Notes: generated by a model not told the origin, from the sequence alone. 43,539 nt of DNA from Corynebacterium atrinae (GCF_030408455.1 NZ_CP046979.1:1-43539); one strand, 5' to 3'; numbered from the stretch's first letter, positions 31,888 to 41,642 are shown. Translations and numbers: made by a program.

Positions 31888-32517
31888 ATGAAGCGAAAAA
31901 CAACGGTGGCGACCATTCTAAGTGCAGCCCTGCTCCTGACCTCGTGCTCTAGCCCCCACGACGCCCCCTCGTCTCCTGTGGGGCCGGATCTGGTGTCCGC
32001 GCCCGAGGAGGTCCGATGGCTGACCGGGCCTGCAGGCCTGTCCTACCCTTCATCGGACGTGTCCGGTCCGTCCACGTCAAATCCAGTTCCCCACGGGTGG
32101 TCTGGTGATCCTCAGGGGGCAGTCCTCGCCGCCATGACGACGCAGGTTTTTCTTTCCGGCGCTGACGACACTCTATGGCCGGCCGTATCCCAGACACTGA
32201 TTGAACCGGGCCCTGGTCGAGATCAATGGGCGCAGGCGCGTGCTCTTGTCTCCGTAGAAGACACGCTCGTGGACGCCCCCGATATGCACGCATTCAGGAT
32301 TAACGATTTCTCCGAGGACTCGGCCCTGGTGACCGTGGCGGCTCGTTGGCCAGACGGAACGGTGGCCGCGCTGCCAGTGCAGCTGAGTCGGATGACGGGA
32401 GACTGGAAAGTTGTTCTGCCGACCCAGGACGAAGCGCCCGACCTCACAGCCTTGTCTGACCAGCACCTTTCCGAGTTCACGCCGTTCAGTCCCGACAGTG
32501 AGGAAACCGAACCATGA
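31888..32517 (+). CDS. Lipoprotein of the transfer operon
   Basis: A 209-residue lipoprotein: signal TTVATILSAALLL followed by lipobox LTSC with the cysteine near residue 20. The outer part has 'DPQGAVLAAMTTQVFL' and 'GDWKVVLPTQD', the same paired pattern found in the next gene and in the gene at 28278. This layout is seen in transfer lipoproteins of actinobacterial plasmids. The start is the ATG at 31888 after GAAAGCGAG. Its stop overlaps the next start. Confidence 0.8.
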   Translation: MKRKTTVATILSAALLLTSCSSPHDAPSSPVGPDLVSAPEEVRWLTGPAGLSYPSSDVSGPSTSNPVPHGWSGDPQGAVLAAMTTQVFLSGADDTLWPAVSQTLIEPGPGRDQWAQARALVSVEDTLVDAPDMHAFRINDFSEDSALVTVAARWPDGTVAALPVQLSRMTGDWKVVLPTQDEAPDLTALSDQHLSEFTPFSPDSEETEP

Positions 32518-33407
32518 TCCGTAGAAGAAGAACCATCCAGGTGCTGGCGGCGATCACCCTGGCGTCCTCCCTGCTCTTGGCCTCGTGCTCTACGCCGGAG
32601 CCTGGTGCCCCAGACTCGGGGGACGAAGTGACAGCTCCGACCGCCGAGGCTGATCCGCCGGCTCCAGGCGGAGCCATGATCGACAATGACCAGCGCTCCT
32701 GGCCCGACGTGACCGGAGGATTCGACGACACCCCTCACGCAACTCCGGGGACATACTCCGTCGATTCGTACTGGCAGCGCCCGGTGTGGACGCCCGACAA
32801 TCACGATGGAGACCTCCCTGAGCGGAGTTCCTTTGTCGAGAGCATGGACAGTTGTTCATCCCCAGGTGGTGTCGTCCTTGAGGACAAGACCCAGCAGCAG
32901 TACGTCAACGCACGGTTCTTGGTGGTTAACGAGCAGGCCGGACCGACCACTATGACCAAGGGGGTGCCCGGAGGGTACGCGAAGTCACCGCAGGGAGCGG
33001 TGGTCGCCGCGATGAACCAGACCGGATACGGCTTACCGGCCCAAGGGGATGAGATTGGTGAGGAGATCGACCGTGCGCTGTGGTCGAGCTCCAAGCGAGT
33101 GGCTGAGGATCGTGACTTCTTCAAGCTGCCTCTCGATGAAGAAGGAATGGCGTACTCGCGCCCCACAACGGTGGCCGCCGCCCACGGATATCGGCTGGTG
33201 ACCTGCTCACCGCGTGTGATGGTGGTGGAAGTTCTCTACAAGGCAGCGGAACAGGGAGCAGGTATCCCGGCTGAGCACACGGTGGCGCGCGTTCCATTGA
33301 TCTGGACGGACGGTGATTGGAAGGCTGATTTCAGCGGCAGTGCCGACGAGCAGCAGGCTCGGACCACCGCCAGCGAAGAAGGCTTTACGCAGGTGAGTTA
33401 CCAGTGA
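32514..33407 (+). CDS. Second lipoprotein of the transfer operon, paralog of the first
   Basis: A 297-residue lipoprotein with signal 'IQVLAAITLASSLLLASC' and the lipid-bearing cysteine near residue 25. The outer region carries 'SPQGAVVAAMNQTGYGL' (about 162-178) and 'DGDWKADFSGSA' near the C-terminus, matching the preceding lipoprotein. It has about 90 extra residues between lipobox and the shared domain, rich in Trp and Pro (for example 'SYWQRPVWTPDNHDGD'). Start and stop overlap its neighbours by four bases. A periplasmic component of the mating channel is inferred. Confidence 0.8.
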   Translation: MIRRRRTIQVLAAITLASSLLLASCSTPEPGAPDSGDEVTAPTAEADPPAPGGAMIDNDQRSWPDVTGGFDDTPHATPGTYSVDSYWQRPVWTPDNHDGDLPERSSFVESMDSCSSPGGVVLEDKTQQQYVNARFLVVNEQAGPTTMTKGVPGGYAKSPQGAVVAAMNQTGYGLPAQGDEIGEEIDRALWSSSKRVAEDRDFFKLPLDEEGMAYSRPTTVAAAHGYRLVTCSPRVMVVEVLYKAAEQGAGIPAEHTVARVPLIWTDGDWKADFSGSADEQQARTTASEEGFTQVSYQ

Positions 33408-35059
33408 AGACTCTCGCCCAGTGGATCATGGGCTTCACCGTGGCCGTAGCTGTGCTGGTCGGCGGCCCGGCGGCGGTAGCCGTTGCTCAGGAAGAGCAGG
33501 AGCAGGCCACCACCATGGAGGAATGCACGGCTGGGCAGCTCGAATTGTCAGCCGCGAAGCAGATGATCGAAGAAGGAGCCGTTCCTGGCGTGGACGGGAC
33601 GCTTTTCCTTGCAGACAGCGACATCGAAAAAGCACGTGAAGCCGATCCCACCCGGTTCGAAGAACTTCTTACCCACTACCAAGAGGACGACTCTATCCGA
33701 GCATCGCTCGGCCGCGGAACCAACACCGCCACATGTGGGGCCCTGTTCCCTGTCAACAAGGCGGTGGATGCCGTCGCGAACTCAGACTTCTGGGATGACG
33801 CCATTGGTAAGTTCGTGAAGTCGGTTATGGAGGGAAACACCGAAGCCATGGCAGTGGCCATGACTTTCTGGATGGACTTCTCGACGACTTCGGTCAACAC
33901 CGACGCCAACATCCGCGGTGTTAAGAACATCGTCATGGGGCTGGCTGGCTTCGCCCTCATCGCCAGCTTCATCGTCGGAGGATACCGACTCGCGGCAGCT
34001 CGCCGGGGAGGAATCCAGCAAGGGATCGAAGACATCGGTGACAACATGGTCCGCTGGATCATCTTCTCGATTGCTGTGCCCGTGATCGTCCCTGGGGCGA
34101 TGATGGCCAGCGACACGCTCGCTGACGAGATCATGGCGCAGTTCGGCGCAGCGTCGCCGGAAGCATTCGTTAATCTCACCGCGCTGGAAGGGACCGGATT
34201 TGGGCCCATCCTGACCTTGTTCCTCTCCGGTGTAGCCCTGGCTGGTTCTGCTGTGCAGATCCTCGCGCTAGTCACGCGAGTCCTGGTCATTCCGATTGTC
34301 GCCGGCCTTACTCCACTCTTCGCTGCCCTGTCTTTCACGGAAACCGGACGCCAAGGTCTCAACCACTTGGTGGCCTACCTCTTGGCAGGAATCGCATTTA
34401 AACCCGTCAGTGCCCTTCTCTACTCGGTGGTCCTGTGGAACGTGTCTGATAACCAGAGCGGCCAGGACGTGAGCGCAGCAGTGATCAACGCACTGATGAT
34501 TGGTCTGGCGGGATTCACCGCGCCCGCGCTCGTGCGCGCGATTGTCCCACTGGCGGCTCAGGCAGGCGGAGGAGCAGCAGCGCCGATGCTCAGTGGTTCC
34601 ATGGGTGCGGTCGGTGCATTGGGTGGTGGTGCTCTGGGTGCGGCTGCAGGAGCGGCGACATCAGCTAGCGGCAAGCTTTCCTCGTTCAGAGGAGGAACGG
34701 GCTCTGGCGGTGGTGGAAGCACCGTGTTGACTGCGTCGGGTGGGGGACCGGGAGCTGGTGGTGGATTCGGTATGGGTGGCCGACCTTCTAGCAGTGGAGG
34801 CGGCGGAGGGGCCGCCCCCTCGTCCGGTGTTCGCGGCGGATCAGTCTCCACCAATTCCCAGCCGCGCGGCGCAGTCGGCGGAAGGGGAGGCCGAGCGGTA
34901 GCGGCGGGCGCATCCGTCGCCCGTGGATCAGGAGCAGTCCTGGGGGCCGCCGCTCGAGGAGCGTCGGCAGTCGGCCGCGTGGGAGCGCACACACCCCAGC
35001 GACTGCTTGACGAATCGATCGGTGTGCCGGGGCACTACGCCGGCCAGGTCCAGAGGTAA
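33404..35059 (+). CDS. VirB6/TrbL-like polytopic channel protein
   Basis: A 551-residue membrane protein. A signal-like helix (IMGFTVAVAVLVGGPAAVAV, cut near AVAQ) is followed by an outer loop of about 120 residues, then at least five membrane helices between about 165 and 385 (for example IVMGLAGFALIASFIVGGY, IIFSIAVPVIVPGAMM and IGLAGFTAPALVRAIVPLA). The last 160 residues are Gly/Ser/Ala-rich and disordered. This is the normal architecture of TrbL/VirB6 proteins in actinobacterial type IV secretion, which form the inner-membrane channel. The start overlaps the lipoprotein stop. Confidence 0.85.
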   Translation: MKTLAQWIMGFTVAVAVLVGGPAAVAVAQEEQEQATTMEECTAGQLELSAAKQMIEEGAVPGVDGTLFLADSDIEKAREADPTRFEELLTHYQEDDSIRASLGRGTNTATCGALFPVNKAVDAVANSDFWDDAIGKFVKSVMEGNTEAMAVAMTFWMDFSTTSVNTDANIRGVKNIVMGLAGFALIASFIVGGYRLAAARRGGIQQGIEDIGDNMVRWIIFSIAVPVIVPGAMMASDTLADEIMAQFGAASPEAFVNLTALEGTGFGPILTLFLSGVALAGSAVQILALVTRVLVIPIVAGLTPLFAALSFTETGRQGLNHLVAYLLAGIAFKPVSALLYSVVLWNVSDNQSGQDVSAAVINALMIGLAGFTAPALVRAIVPLAAQAGGGAAAPMLSGSMGAVGALGGGALGAAAGAATSASGKLSSFRGGTGSGGGGSTVLTASGGGPGAGGGFGMGGRPSSSGGGGGAAPSSGVRGGSVSTNSQPRGAVGGRGGRAVAAGASVARGSGAVLGAAARGASAVGRVGAHTPQRLLDESIGVPGHYAGQVQR

Positions 35060-35070
35060 GGAAATAGCAC

Positions 35071-36564
35071 ATGTCCAAACACGACGTCGAAGCAGTGCAG
35101 TACTCACTTGGGCGCCCGTCACAGCGCACCGGACTGGGTGGATATTCAATGAAGACGACCGTGGTCGTCGCCATCGGATTCTTCGGCTACCTCCTGGCGC
35201 ATCTGGCGGGACAAGCGATCTTCGGGTTTTTGGTCGTCCTGCCTGTCACAGCGCTGGTCACCGCCATGGTCACTGTGCAGTGGGCAGGAAGAAGCCTGGC
35301 CACCACACTCCGCATGATCGTGCAGGACTCCGGTCGTAAGCGGGCAGGTGAGCACATCTACCTGTCTGGGGAGTTGTCCCGAGTGCCCGGTGGCCATCAC
35401 CGACTCCCCGGGGTGCTATCGCGAACCAAGGTTCTGAGAGGAACTGACGTTGACCATCAGCCGTTCGCCGCAATTGTCGACGGTCCAGCTCGGCTTGCCA
35501 CCGTCATGCTCGACTGCCAGCTCACCGGCCAGACGCCGATGACACAGGAGGAGAGGAACATCAAGACGTCAGAGTGGTCGCGATGGCTGTCGATGATGTC
35601 CTTCTCCGGTGACATAGACTCCGTGGCCACGGTTGTCTCTACCCGGCCTGGGACTGGTCAGCTTGTCGCTAAAGAAGTGGACTCCATAGTTGCGGAGGGA
35701 GTACCGCCAATTGCAGAACAGATTATGAGGGAGGCGGGTAGCACGCTCGCCACCGGGGTTCCGGAGATTCTGTCCCACATCGCAATTACGGTGCGATTCG
35801 ACGGGGAGAGCCTCGCGGACGAGGCGTTCATGGATCAGCTGGCTACGCGTGTCCCTGGTTGGTACCAACAGCTTGCATGGGCTGGGATCATTGCTTCACC
35901 GATGGACGAGGAGGAAATCGTTGCCCGCGTCCACGCGTTCTACAACCCAGCGGCAGAAGCGGACCTGGAGACACTCGAAGTGGGAGGGCAGCCGCATGGA
36001 GTGAGCTGGGCCGATGCAGGCCCATCCGTGGCAAGGACAACACCCTCTAATTATTACCACGATGGCTGCATTTCGGTGTCCTGGGAGATGAAGGATGCTC
36101 CACGCTCCACGTTTGAAGACACTCTTCTCACCGGCCTGATGGCCCCTCATGCCCGAGCGATCCGGAAGCGGGTGGCGGTTGTCTACCGCCCTTACGAGGC
36201 CGGCCAGGGGGTCTACAAAGTCGAGAGCGAGTATCGCGATGCGAAGTCAGCAAGCAACAGCTCTAAAAAGATCACACCCGCAGATACCGGGCTACGGCTT
36301 GAACACACTGAGGCCGCCCGTCGCGCACAGGCGCGGGGTGCGCAGCTCGGACGCTACAGCCTTTTCGTTACCGCGACAGTCGATGATTTGGCGACTCGTG
36401 ACCGAGTGGTTCATGAAGTTGAGCAGCTTGGGTCAGGCGCAAGCGTGCGACTCCAGGTCATGAATCGCCAGCAGGACACCGGGTTCGTCATTAGCTGTGG
36501 GCTTGGACAGGTGCCCTGGAAAAAGGAGACCACCGATCTTTCTCATACAGCACTAGGAATGTGA
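35071..36564 (+). CDS. SCO6880-family protein (VirB3 plus VirB4 N-terminal half)
   Basis: A 497-residue protein of the SCO6880 family. Two membrane helices at about 30-70 (TVVVAIGFFGYLLAHLAG and FLVVLPVTALVTAMVTVQ) resemble PrgI/VirB3. The rest is like the N-terminal, non-ATPase domain of VirB4, with 'VPGWYQQLAWAGIIASPMDEEEI' and 'QLGRYSLFVTATVDD' typical of that region. The ATPase domain is in the separate gene at 37471. So the mating-pair ATPase is split, as is known in actinobacterial systems. GGTAAGGAAAT precedes the ATG. Confidence 0.85.
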   Translation: MSKHDVEAVQYSLGRPSQRTGLGGYSMKTTVVVAIGFFGYLLAHLAGQAIFGFLVVLPVTALVTAMVTVQWAGRSLATTLRMIVQDSGRKRAGEHIYLSGELSRVPGGHHRLPGVLSRTKVLRGTDVDHQPFAAIVDGPARLATVMLDCQLTGQTPMTQEERNIKTSEWSRWLSMMSFSGDIDSVATVVSTRPGTGQLVAKEVDSIVAEGVPPIAEQIMREAGSTLATGVPEILSHIAITVRFDGESLADEAFMDQLATRVPGWYQQLAWAGIIASPMDEEEIVARVHAFYNPAAEADLETLEVGGQPHGVSWADAGPSVARTTPSNYYHDGCISVSWEMKDAPRSTFEDTLLTGLMAPHARAIRKRVAVVYRPYEAGQGVYKVESEYRDAKSASNSSKKITPADTGLRLEHTEAARRAQARGAQLGRYSLFVTATVDDLATRDRVVHEVEQLGSGASVRLQVMNRQQDTGFVISCGLGQVPWKKETTDLSHTALGM

Positions 36565-36571
36565 GACTATC

Positions 36572-37474
36572 TTGAGCCTTAATCTGATAACCAAGCCCTT
36601 CAAGAGGAGGGTCCCTGAACCGTCCACAGCTCTTCACGGGCTCCAGGACATCGACATTGTCGAGGTTCGCGATCTCGATGGCCACTACGTCGGTTTCCTT
36701 GCAGACGCGAGTCGAGCGCAGGCCACTATGCTATCGCGGGTGACGGACGCCGCCTCCGTGACTCCGGACGCCCTTGGAATGTGGGAAGCCTCCCTCGTTG
36801 GAATGGAGAGCCTACTGGCGACGGTGTCCACACTGACGGTCGCAGAAGATGAACCCTCCTGGTCGCTTTCCGCGACGATGCAGGCTGTAGGCCGTGATGA
36901 GCGAAGGGATCCGACAGAGCTGGCCACCCGATTGGCCACATCCGCACCGGCGATCTACCGGCAAGCTGGTGACAGCGGCTTTCACTCCCGCCCGCTTTCT
37001 TCTTCTGAGGTGGTGTCCTTCGGGCAGCTCCATTGGTCACCGCTTCATCCCGCTAGCTGGCCTCCGCGTGCAGCCATAGTGGAGGAGGGCCCCAGCGAGG
37101 TGACCGTCGACGGGAATACTCACGTCGTATTCGAGGTCACCTGTGACGGAGATGACACGGTGCTGGAAATGCTCGCTTCGATAATCCAGGATCTGGGACC
37201 ACGAGTTGATGCAACTTTCCGTCTGGCACGGGTGTTCCGTCCTGCGGCGGGTTTGGACAAGACTTCGTCCGGGCGGCGGGTCGGACTCCTGACGATCTCG
37301 TATGAGGCGGGGCGCCGTGACACCGGCACGTACCTGGCTGCGCTGTGCTTAGCGCAGCTGGACGCACGAGCACGCTTGCGGGTTCGACGTCTCTTCGGAC
37401 GACAGCAGCTCGGGATGGGCATGGCCCTAGGTCTAGGAGTGCTCGGCTGGCAGCACCTGGAGGTGATCTTGTGA
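36572..37474 (+). CDS. Transfer protein between the two VirB4 halves
   Basis: A 300-residue protein of unknown family with a TTG start at 36572, close to GTGAGAC. The sequence is mixed α/β and has no signal peptide; a weak hydrophobic stretch occurs at the C-terminus (LGMGMALGLGVLGWQHLEV). It sits between the SCO6880-like and ATPase genes and overlaps the latter, so it is probably a cytoplasmic partner of the VirB4 complex. Homologs occupy the same slot in actinobacterial plasmids as far as I can judge. Confidence 0.65.
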   Translation: MSLNLITKPFKRRVPEPSTALHGLQDIDIVEVRDLDGHYVGFLADASRAQATMLSRVTDAASVTPDALGMWEASLVGMESLLATVSTLTVAEDEPSWSLSATMQAVGRDERRDPTELATRLATSAPAIYRQAGDSGFHSRPLSSSEVVSFGQLHWSPLHPASWPPRAAIVEEGPSEVTVDGNTHVVFEVTCDGDDTVLEMLASIIQDLGPRVDATFRLARVFRPAAGLDKTSSGRRVGLLTISYEAGRRDTGTYLAALCLAQLDARARLRVRRLFGRQQLGMGMALGLGVLGWQHLEVIL

Positions 37475-39171
37475 CGACTAAAACCTTGAACTTCGAGGAA
37501 CTGCAAGAAGCAATCGCCGCAGGTGAGGCAACAGCTCCTCATCCCTTGACCCGACAAGGAAGGAACTACCGTCGATGGTCTCGGGCTCAGAGGTCGGAGC
37601 TGCGCCGTGCAGAGAGCTGGTCGAGCCGCACCGCGGGTGCAGTCGAGGTCGTCGGGGAGAGGGCCTACTCCCGTGCGACGGTCTTCGGCTTCCGAGGGCG
37701 TGCCGGTGGCACCCAGAGGGTGGTATCAGGGCCTAAAGAATGGCAGACAACCACCAACTTCGGGGCAGGATTCAATCCCAACGTTGTCGGTGCCCCGGCA
37801 CCGGTCATCGGCACTCCGCTGGGAACCCACGTGACCACAGGAGCCGAAGTCTGCTGCGACCCGCTGTCGTGGTTCAGGGAAGGAATCATTTCCAACCCGT
37901 CGTGCTTTGTTCTTTCGCTTCCCGGTCTAGGCAAGTCGACTCTCATCCGCAAGATGCTGATGGGGCATGTGGCCCAGGGCCACACCCCGATCATGGCGGG
38001 TGACATCAAGGGTGAGTACGTGGGATTCACAAAGCAGGTGGGAGGACAGGTAATCACTATCGGACATGGTCTGGGACACCTAAACCCCCTCGATGTCGGT
38101 GCCCTTGGGCGGGTGATTCCCATGCTTGAAACGCATCAGGAGAAGCTGGAAGCAGAAGGAAAAGGTGAGCTTTTAGAGCGTGCTAAGGAACAGGTTCACG
38201 GACGCCAGGTGACTATGGTGACCACGCTGGTGGGCCTGGGACGTGGTGAGCGAATTCGAGACTACGAGGTCATGTTGATCTCGGCCGCGCTCCGTGAGCT
38301 CTATGACTCCCATCAGGTCGACTGGCTCAACCCCCCGGTCCTCAGCGATCTGATTACGCTCCTCGAGCGAGGGTCAGACCACCTTCGGACGCTGGCTCGC
38401 GCACGCGACGATGAAGCATGGAACGACCGCGTGGACGACCTCGTTCTCTCACTGAATGCTCTGCTTGACGGCCAGACCGGCCAAATTTTCTCGGGTCAGA
38501 CCACCACTCCCATCGAAGTGGATTCCACAGCGGTCTGTATCGACGTGTCGGCCATCGACCGAGGGGACTCCGCAATGAAGGCCGCTGTGATGATGGCCTG
38601 CTGGTCCGCAGCCTTTGGTGCGATTGAAGCAGCTCACATGCTGTCCGACGCTGGTCTCACCGGGCAGAGAATCTTTGCCGTGGCCACGGATGAGATGTGG
38701 CAGGTCTTGTCCTCGGCCCCAGGAATGGTGGCCCAGGTCGACGGCCTGACGCGCCTTAACCGCACCGACGCAACCGTGCTCTACATGATTACTCACACGT
38801 TCAAGGACCTCGAGGCACTCCCCACCGAGGAAGATCGTAAGACTGCGATGGGATTTATTGAGCGTGCCGGCATGGTCATCACCGGAGGACTTCCTACATC
38901 TGAGCTGGATATTCTCAGCACACGGCTGAGCTTCACCCCGGCCGAAGGACAGATGATCACCTCCTGGTCGACGGGAGCCCCACCGAAGCGATCGCGCACC
39001 CGTGGTGCACGAGCTACCCCTCCAGGTCGCGGGCGATTCATGATCAAGCCGTCCAAGGACGGCTCACCAGGCATCCCCGTCCAGACAATCCTCATGCCAT
39101 CTGAGATCGAACACCGTATGCATGACACCAACGTGCGATTTGACGACTTCTTCAGGGCAGGTGATGCGTGA
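37471..39171 (+). CDS. VirB4-type conjugation ATPase
   Basis: A 566-residue ATPase. GTG at 37471 follows TGGAGGTGATC and overlaps the previous stop; the longer frame from 37345 has no site. Walker A is LPGLGKSTLI at about 149-158, followed by 'AGDIKGEYVGF'; the Walker B-like segment is ATDEMWQVL near 403-411, then 'THTFKDLEALP'. This is the RecA-like half of VirB4/TraC that powers assembly of the mating channel, acting with the SCO6880-like protein. Confidence 0.9.
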   Translation: MTTKTLNFEELQEAIAAGEATAPHPLTRQGRNYRRWSRAQRSELRRAESWSSRTAGAVEVVGERAYSRATVFGFRGRAGGTQRVVSGPKEWQTTTNFGAGFNPNVVGAPAPVIGTPLGTHVTTGAEVCCDPLSWFREGIISNPSCFVLSLPGLGKSTLIRKMLMGHVAQGHTPIMAGDIKGEYVGFTKQVGGQVITIGHGLGHLNPLDVGALGRVIPMLETHQEKLEAEGKGELLERAKEQVHGRQVTMVTTLVGLGRGERIRDYEVMLISAALRELYDSHQVDWLNPPVLSDLITLLERGSDHLRTLARARDDEAWNDRVDDLVLSLNALLDGQTGQIFSGQTTTPIEVDSTAVCIDVSAIDRGDSAMKAAVMMACWSAAFGAIEAAHMLSDAGLTGQRIFAVATDEMWQVLSSAPGMVAQVDGLTRLNRTDATVLYMITHTFKDLEALPTEEDRKTAMGFIERAGMVITGGLPTSELDILSTRLSFTPAEGQMITSWSTGAPPKRSRTRGARATPPGRGRFMIKPSKDGSPGIPVQTILMPSEIEHRMHDTNVRFDDFFRAGDA

Positions 39172-39449
39172 TGGCAACCGGAACGCCGACACCTCCCGAG
39201 GCCCGGGATGCCGCAATGCGGGACTTCGCGGCTGGGTGGAGGAGCTACGCAACGGTGTCATCCGCATTGATTGCGACGGCTCACGAGCATGGAATCGGCA
39301 AGACCACGCTCCGCGATTGGCTGGTCGAGGAGGATCAGTGGCCCTCCCCGCAACGGAGGGTGGCGTGGCTTGAGAAGGAAAACACCGAGCTGCGCACGCG
39401 CCTCTCGAAGTGTCAATGCAGTGTCGAAAACAGGGCGGCGAGCAGGTGA
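39171..39449 (+). CDS. Small HTH plus leucine-zipper protein
   Basis: A 92-residue protein. A helix-turn-helix-like stretch at about 28-50 (ALIATAHEHGIGKTTLRDWL) is followed by a heptad helix (RVAWLEKENTELRTRLSKC), a pairing seen in OrfA-type proteins and small regulators. The ATG overlaps the VirB4 stop (TGATG) and its own stop overlaps the next start (GTGA). It may regulate the operon or bind DNA at the channel entrance; both ideas are inference. Confidence 0.68.
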   Translation: MATGTPTPPEARDAAMRDFAAGWRSYATVSSALIATAHEHGIGKTTLRDWLVEEDQWPSPQRRVAWLEKENTELRTRLSKCQCSVENRAASR

Positions 39450-41050
39450 AGAAGATCGTGGTGCTCGTAGTGGTCCTGGCGTTGGCCGTGGTTCTTTTCG
39501 TCGTCGCCCTGGGCGACCAGGGCGAGGAGGAGCGCTGCACACCTGGTATCGGTGGCGGTCCGATGACCGGGGGTGTGCCAACCGGAGAGATGTCGCTGCC
39601 GCAGGCCGGTGCCATGGCGGCCGTCACAAGTGAGTTCGGACCTCGATGGGGAACGGAACACCAGGGCATCGACATCGCCCAAGGTGCTGGAACGCCGATC
39701 TACGCCCTGGCAGATGGAGTGGTGGCCGCTGCAGGAGAAGCATCGGGGTTCGGGCAGTGGATCGTCCTTGACCACAACCTGAACGGCGAGAGGATCTCCA
39801 CCGTCTACGGACACATGTTCGCCGAGGGTGTCCACGTCAAAGCGGGCGACGAGGTTGCTGCGGGTCAGCACATCGCGGACGAGGGATATAACGGGCACGT
39901 CGATCCTCCCGGTCCAGGAGGATCGCACCTGCACTTCGAGGTCTGGACAGGAGGACGACTTACCGGAGGGCAAGCAGTAAACCCGAGGCCGTGGCTTGAG
40001 AAGGCTGTCGAGCCTGGAACAGCGGGCGAGACGAGTGACCCGGAAGCGACCGCGCCCACGGGTACGACCGAGCTGGCTCCCGATCCGCGCCTGAACGAGA
40101 CAAATCTTCAGATTAACGCGGTTAAGGCGGGTCGTGGCGGAGCGGCAAACTTCCCTGTGGTCGAGGTCATCGGCGGTTGGCGCTCGAATGGCGGCGCAGC
40201 GGCCGATCATCCGGAAGGCCGGGCAGTCGACTTCATGATTCCGCAGTGGGAGACCTCCGAAGGAAAGGAGTTGGGGGATGAGATCGTGGGCCACTTTCTC
40301 TCCAACGCAGAGTTCTACGACGTCGAGTACCTGATCTGGCGGCAGTACATCTCGTTCCCGGACGGGACCGGCTATCAGATGGAAGATCGCGGCTCTCCGA
40401 GCGAGAACCACTTCGATCATGTCCACGTATCGCTGAACTCGTCCCCAATGGCAGTTCCGGGCCAAGAACTGGGGGCAGGGCCTGTCGGGGGGTCTGCTGC
40501 GGTCAACCGGAGCAGCGCCGACCCCGAGTGTGAGACCGCCTTGGGCGTTGTCGATGACTCCCTGCACACGAGTGAAGGAATCCCGCCGGAATTGCTGCCG
40601 TGGATTGAGCGGGCGGGAGGGGTTTGCCCGGAGGTGTCGTCAGCACTGGTGGCGGGGCTTATGGAGCAGGAGTCCGGCTTCTCTCCGTCTGCCGTCTCCC
40701 ACGCCGGCGCTCTGGGATACGCACAGTTCATGCCCGGTACGTGGGCGCAGATCGGAGCAGAGGTAAACGAAAACGGCGAGGTGGAGGGCCCAGCCGGTTC
40801 TGGATCCCCCAGTGATCCAGGGGACGCGTCAATGGCCGCGGCCCGCTATCTGTGCTCGATTGCTGAGGATCAGAAGCCACAGATTCTCTCAGGGGAGATT
40901 GAAGGGGACCCGGTGGAGCTCATGTTGGCCGGCTACAACGCCGGCCCAGGAAACGTGACGGCGCACGGAGGAGTTCCTCCGTTCGCGGAGACACAAAAGT
41001 ACGTAAAGATCGTGCCCGAAAAGGCAGCCAAGTACGGAGAAGTGAGGTAA
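39446..41050 (+). CDS. Two-domain cell-wall hydrolase (M23 peptidase plus lytic transglycosylase)
   Basis: A 534-residue protein with an N-terminal membrane anchor (VKKIVVLVVVLALAVVLFVV). The first domain is an M23 metallopeptidase with HQGID (about 72-76) and HLHFE (about 161-165) as zinc ligands. A middle domain of about 130 residues (GGWRSNGGAAADHPEGRAVD … NHFDHVHVS) matches the ARB_07466-like/VanY-type fold. The last is an SLT lytic transglycosylase with LMEQESGFSPSAV (catalytic Glu near 408), GYAQFMPGTW and AGYNAGPG. GTG at 39446 is chosen for overlap with the previous stop. It would open the peptidoglycan for the mating channel, like VirB1/TcpG proteins. Confidence 0.9.
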   Translation: MKKIVVLVVVLALAVVLFVVALGDQGEEERCTPGIGGGPMTGGVPTGEMSLPQAGAMAAVTSEFGPRWGTEHQGIDIAQGAGTPIYALADGVVAAAGEASGFGQWIVLDHNLNGERISTVYGHMFAEGVHVKAGDEVAAGQHIADEGYNGHVDPPGPGGSHLHFEVWTGGRLTGGQAVNPRPWLEKAVEPGTAGETSDPEATAPTGTTELAPDPRLNETNLQINAVKAGRGGAANFPVVEVIGGWRSNGGAAADHPEGRAVDFMIPQWETSEGKELGDEIVGHFLSNAEFYDVEYLIWRQYISFPDGTGYQMEDRGSPSENHFDHVHVSLNSSPMAVPGQELGAGPVGGSAAVNRSSADPECETALGVVDDSLHTSEGIPPELLPWIERAGGVCPEVSSALVAGLMEQESGFSPSAVSHAGALGYAQFMPGTWAQIGAEVNENGEVEGPAGSGSPSDPGDASMAAARYLCSIAEDQKPQILSGEIEGDPVELMLAGYNAGPGNVTAHGGVPPFAETQKYVKIVPEKAAKYGEVR

Positions 41051-41055
41051 TCGCA

Positions 41056-41604
41056 ATGAGCAGAAGGACACTAGTCATCCTTACCGTCATTGTCGGTTTG
41101 GTGGTGGCGGGCGCAATTGGCGCTTACGCCTTGACGCAGACGGTGATCCGGGAGGACGTGGAGTCTGGGACGGACGAGGGGATCGAGGTGGAGGATCCAT
41201 TAACTGCTGATCCCACCGTCGCCGCCCAGTCGGCAATCGCAACCTTCTTTAGCTGGGATCCTGCAGAGCAGACTTCCCCGCAGGCATCGGCTGCGAGCAT
41301 CGCAGACCGTCTCTCAGGTGATCTCTATGACTATGCAGTAGGAGAACCGGACCCTGTGGTTCCTCCGCAGTGGCAGTCGTGGGCATCGGCAGGTGATCGC
41401 GTGCACGCAGTGGCCATCCCCTTGGAAGATGGCGTCGTTGGGGATGACGGCCCCGTGGTTGTCGATTTGACCCTCCGTCAGGAGATTTGGCACCCGGACG
41501 GCGAGCGCACACCGTTTCATGAGGGAACCGTCGCCGTCACTGTCGAACTCGTGGAAGGCGAGTGGAAACCGGCGTCGTACGAGTACCTCAGCACCACTTA
41601 CTAA
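41056..41604 (+). CDS. VirB8-like single-pass protein
   Basis: A 182-residue protein with one membrane helix at 5-25 (TLVILTVIVGLVVAGAIGAY) and an extracytoplasmic domain of about 120 residues with an NTF2-like order: 'TVAAQSAIATFF' helix, β-strands, and a terminal 'VEGEWKPASYEYL'. VirB8 and its Gram-positive analogues have this fold. It is placed between the wall hydrolase and the 225-residue gene. The assignment rests on layout, not on a sequence motif. Confidence 0.65.
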   Translation: MSRRTLVILTVIVGLVVAGAIGAYALTQTVIREDVESGTDEGIEVEDPLTADPTVAAQSAIATFFSWDPAEQTSPQASAASIADRLSGDLYDYAVGEPDPVVPPQWQSWASAGDRVHAVAIPLEDGVVGDDGPVVVDLTLRQEIWHPDGERTPFHEGTVAVTVELVEGEWKPASYEYLSTTY

Positions 41605-41642
41605 GCATCAGATGTCACAGTTACGAAAGGAAACCATGCCCC

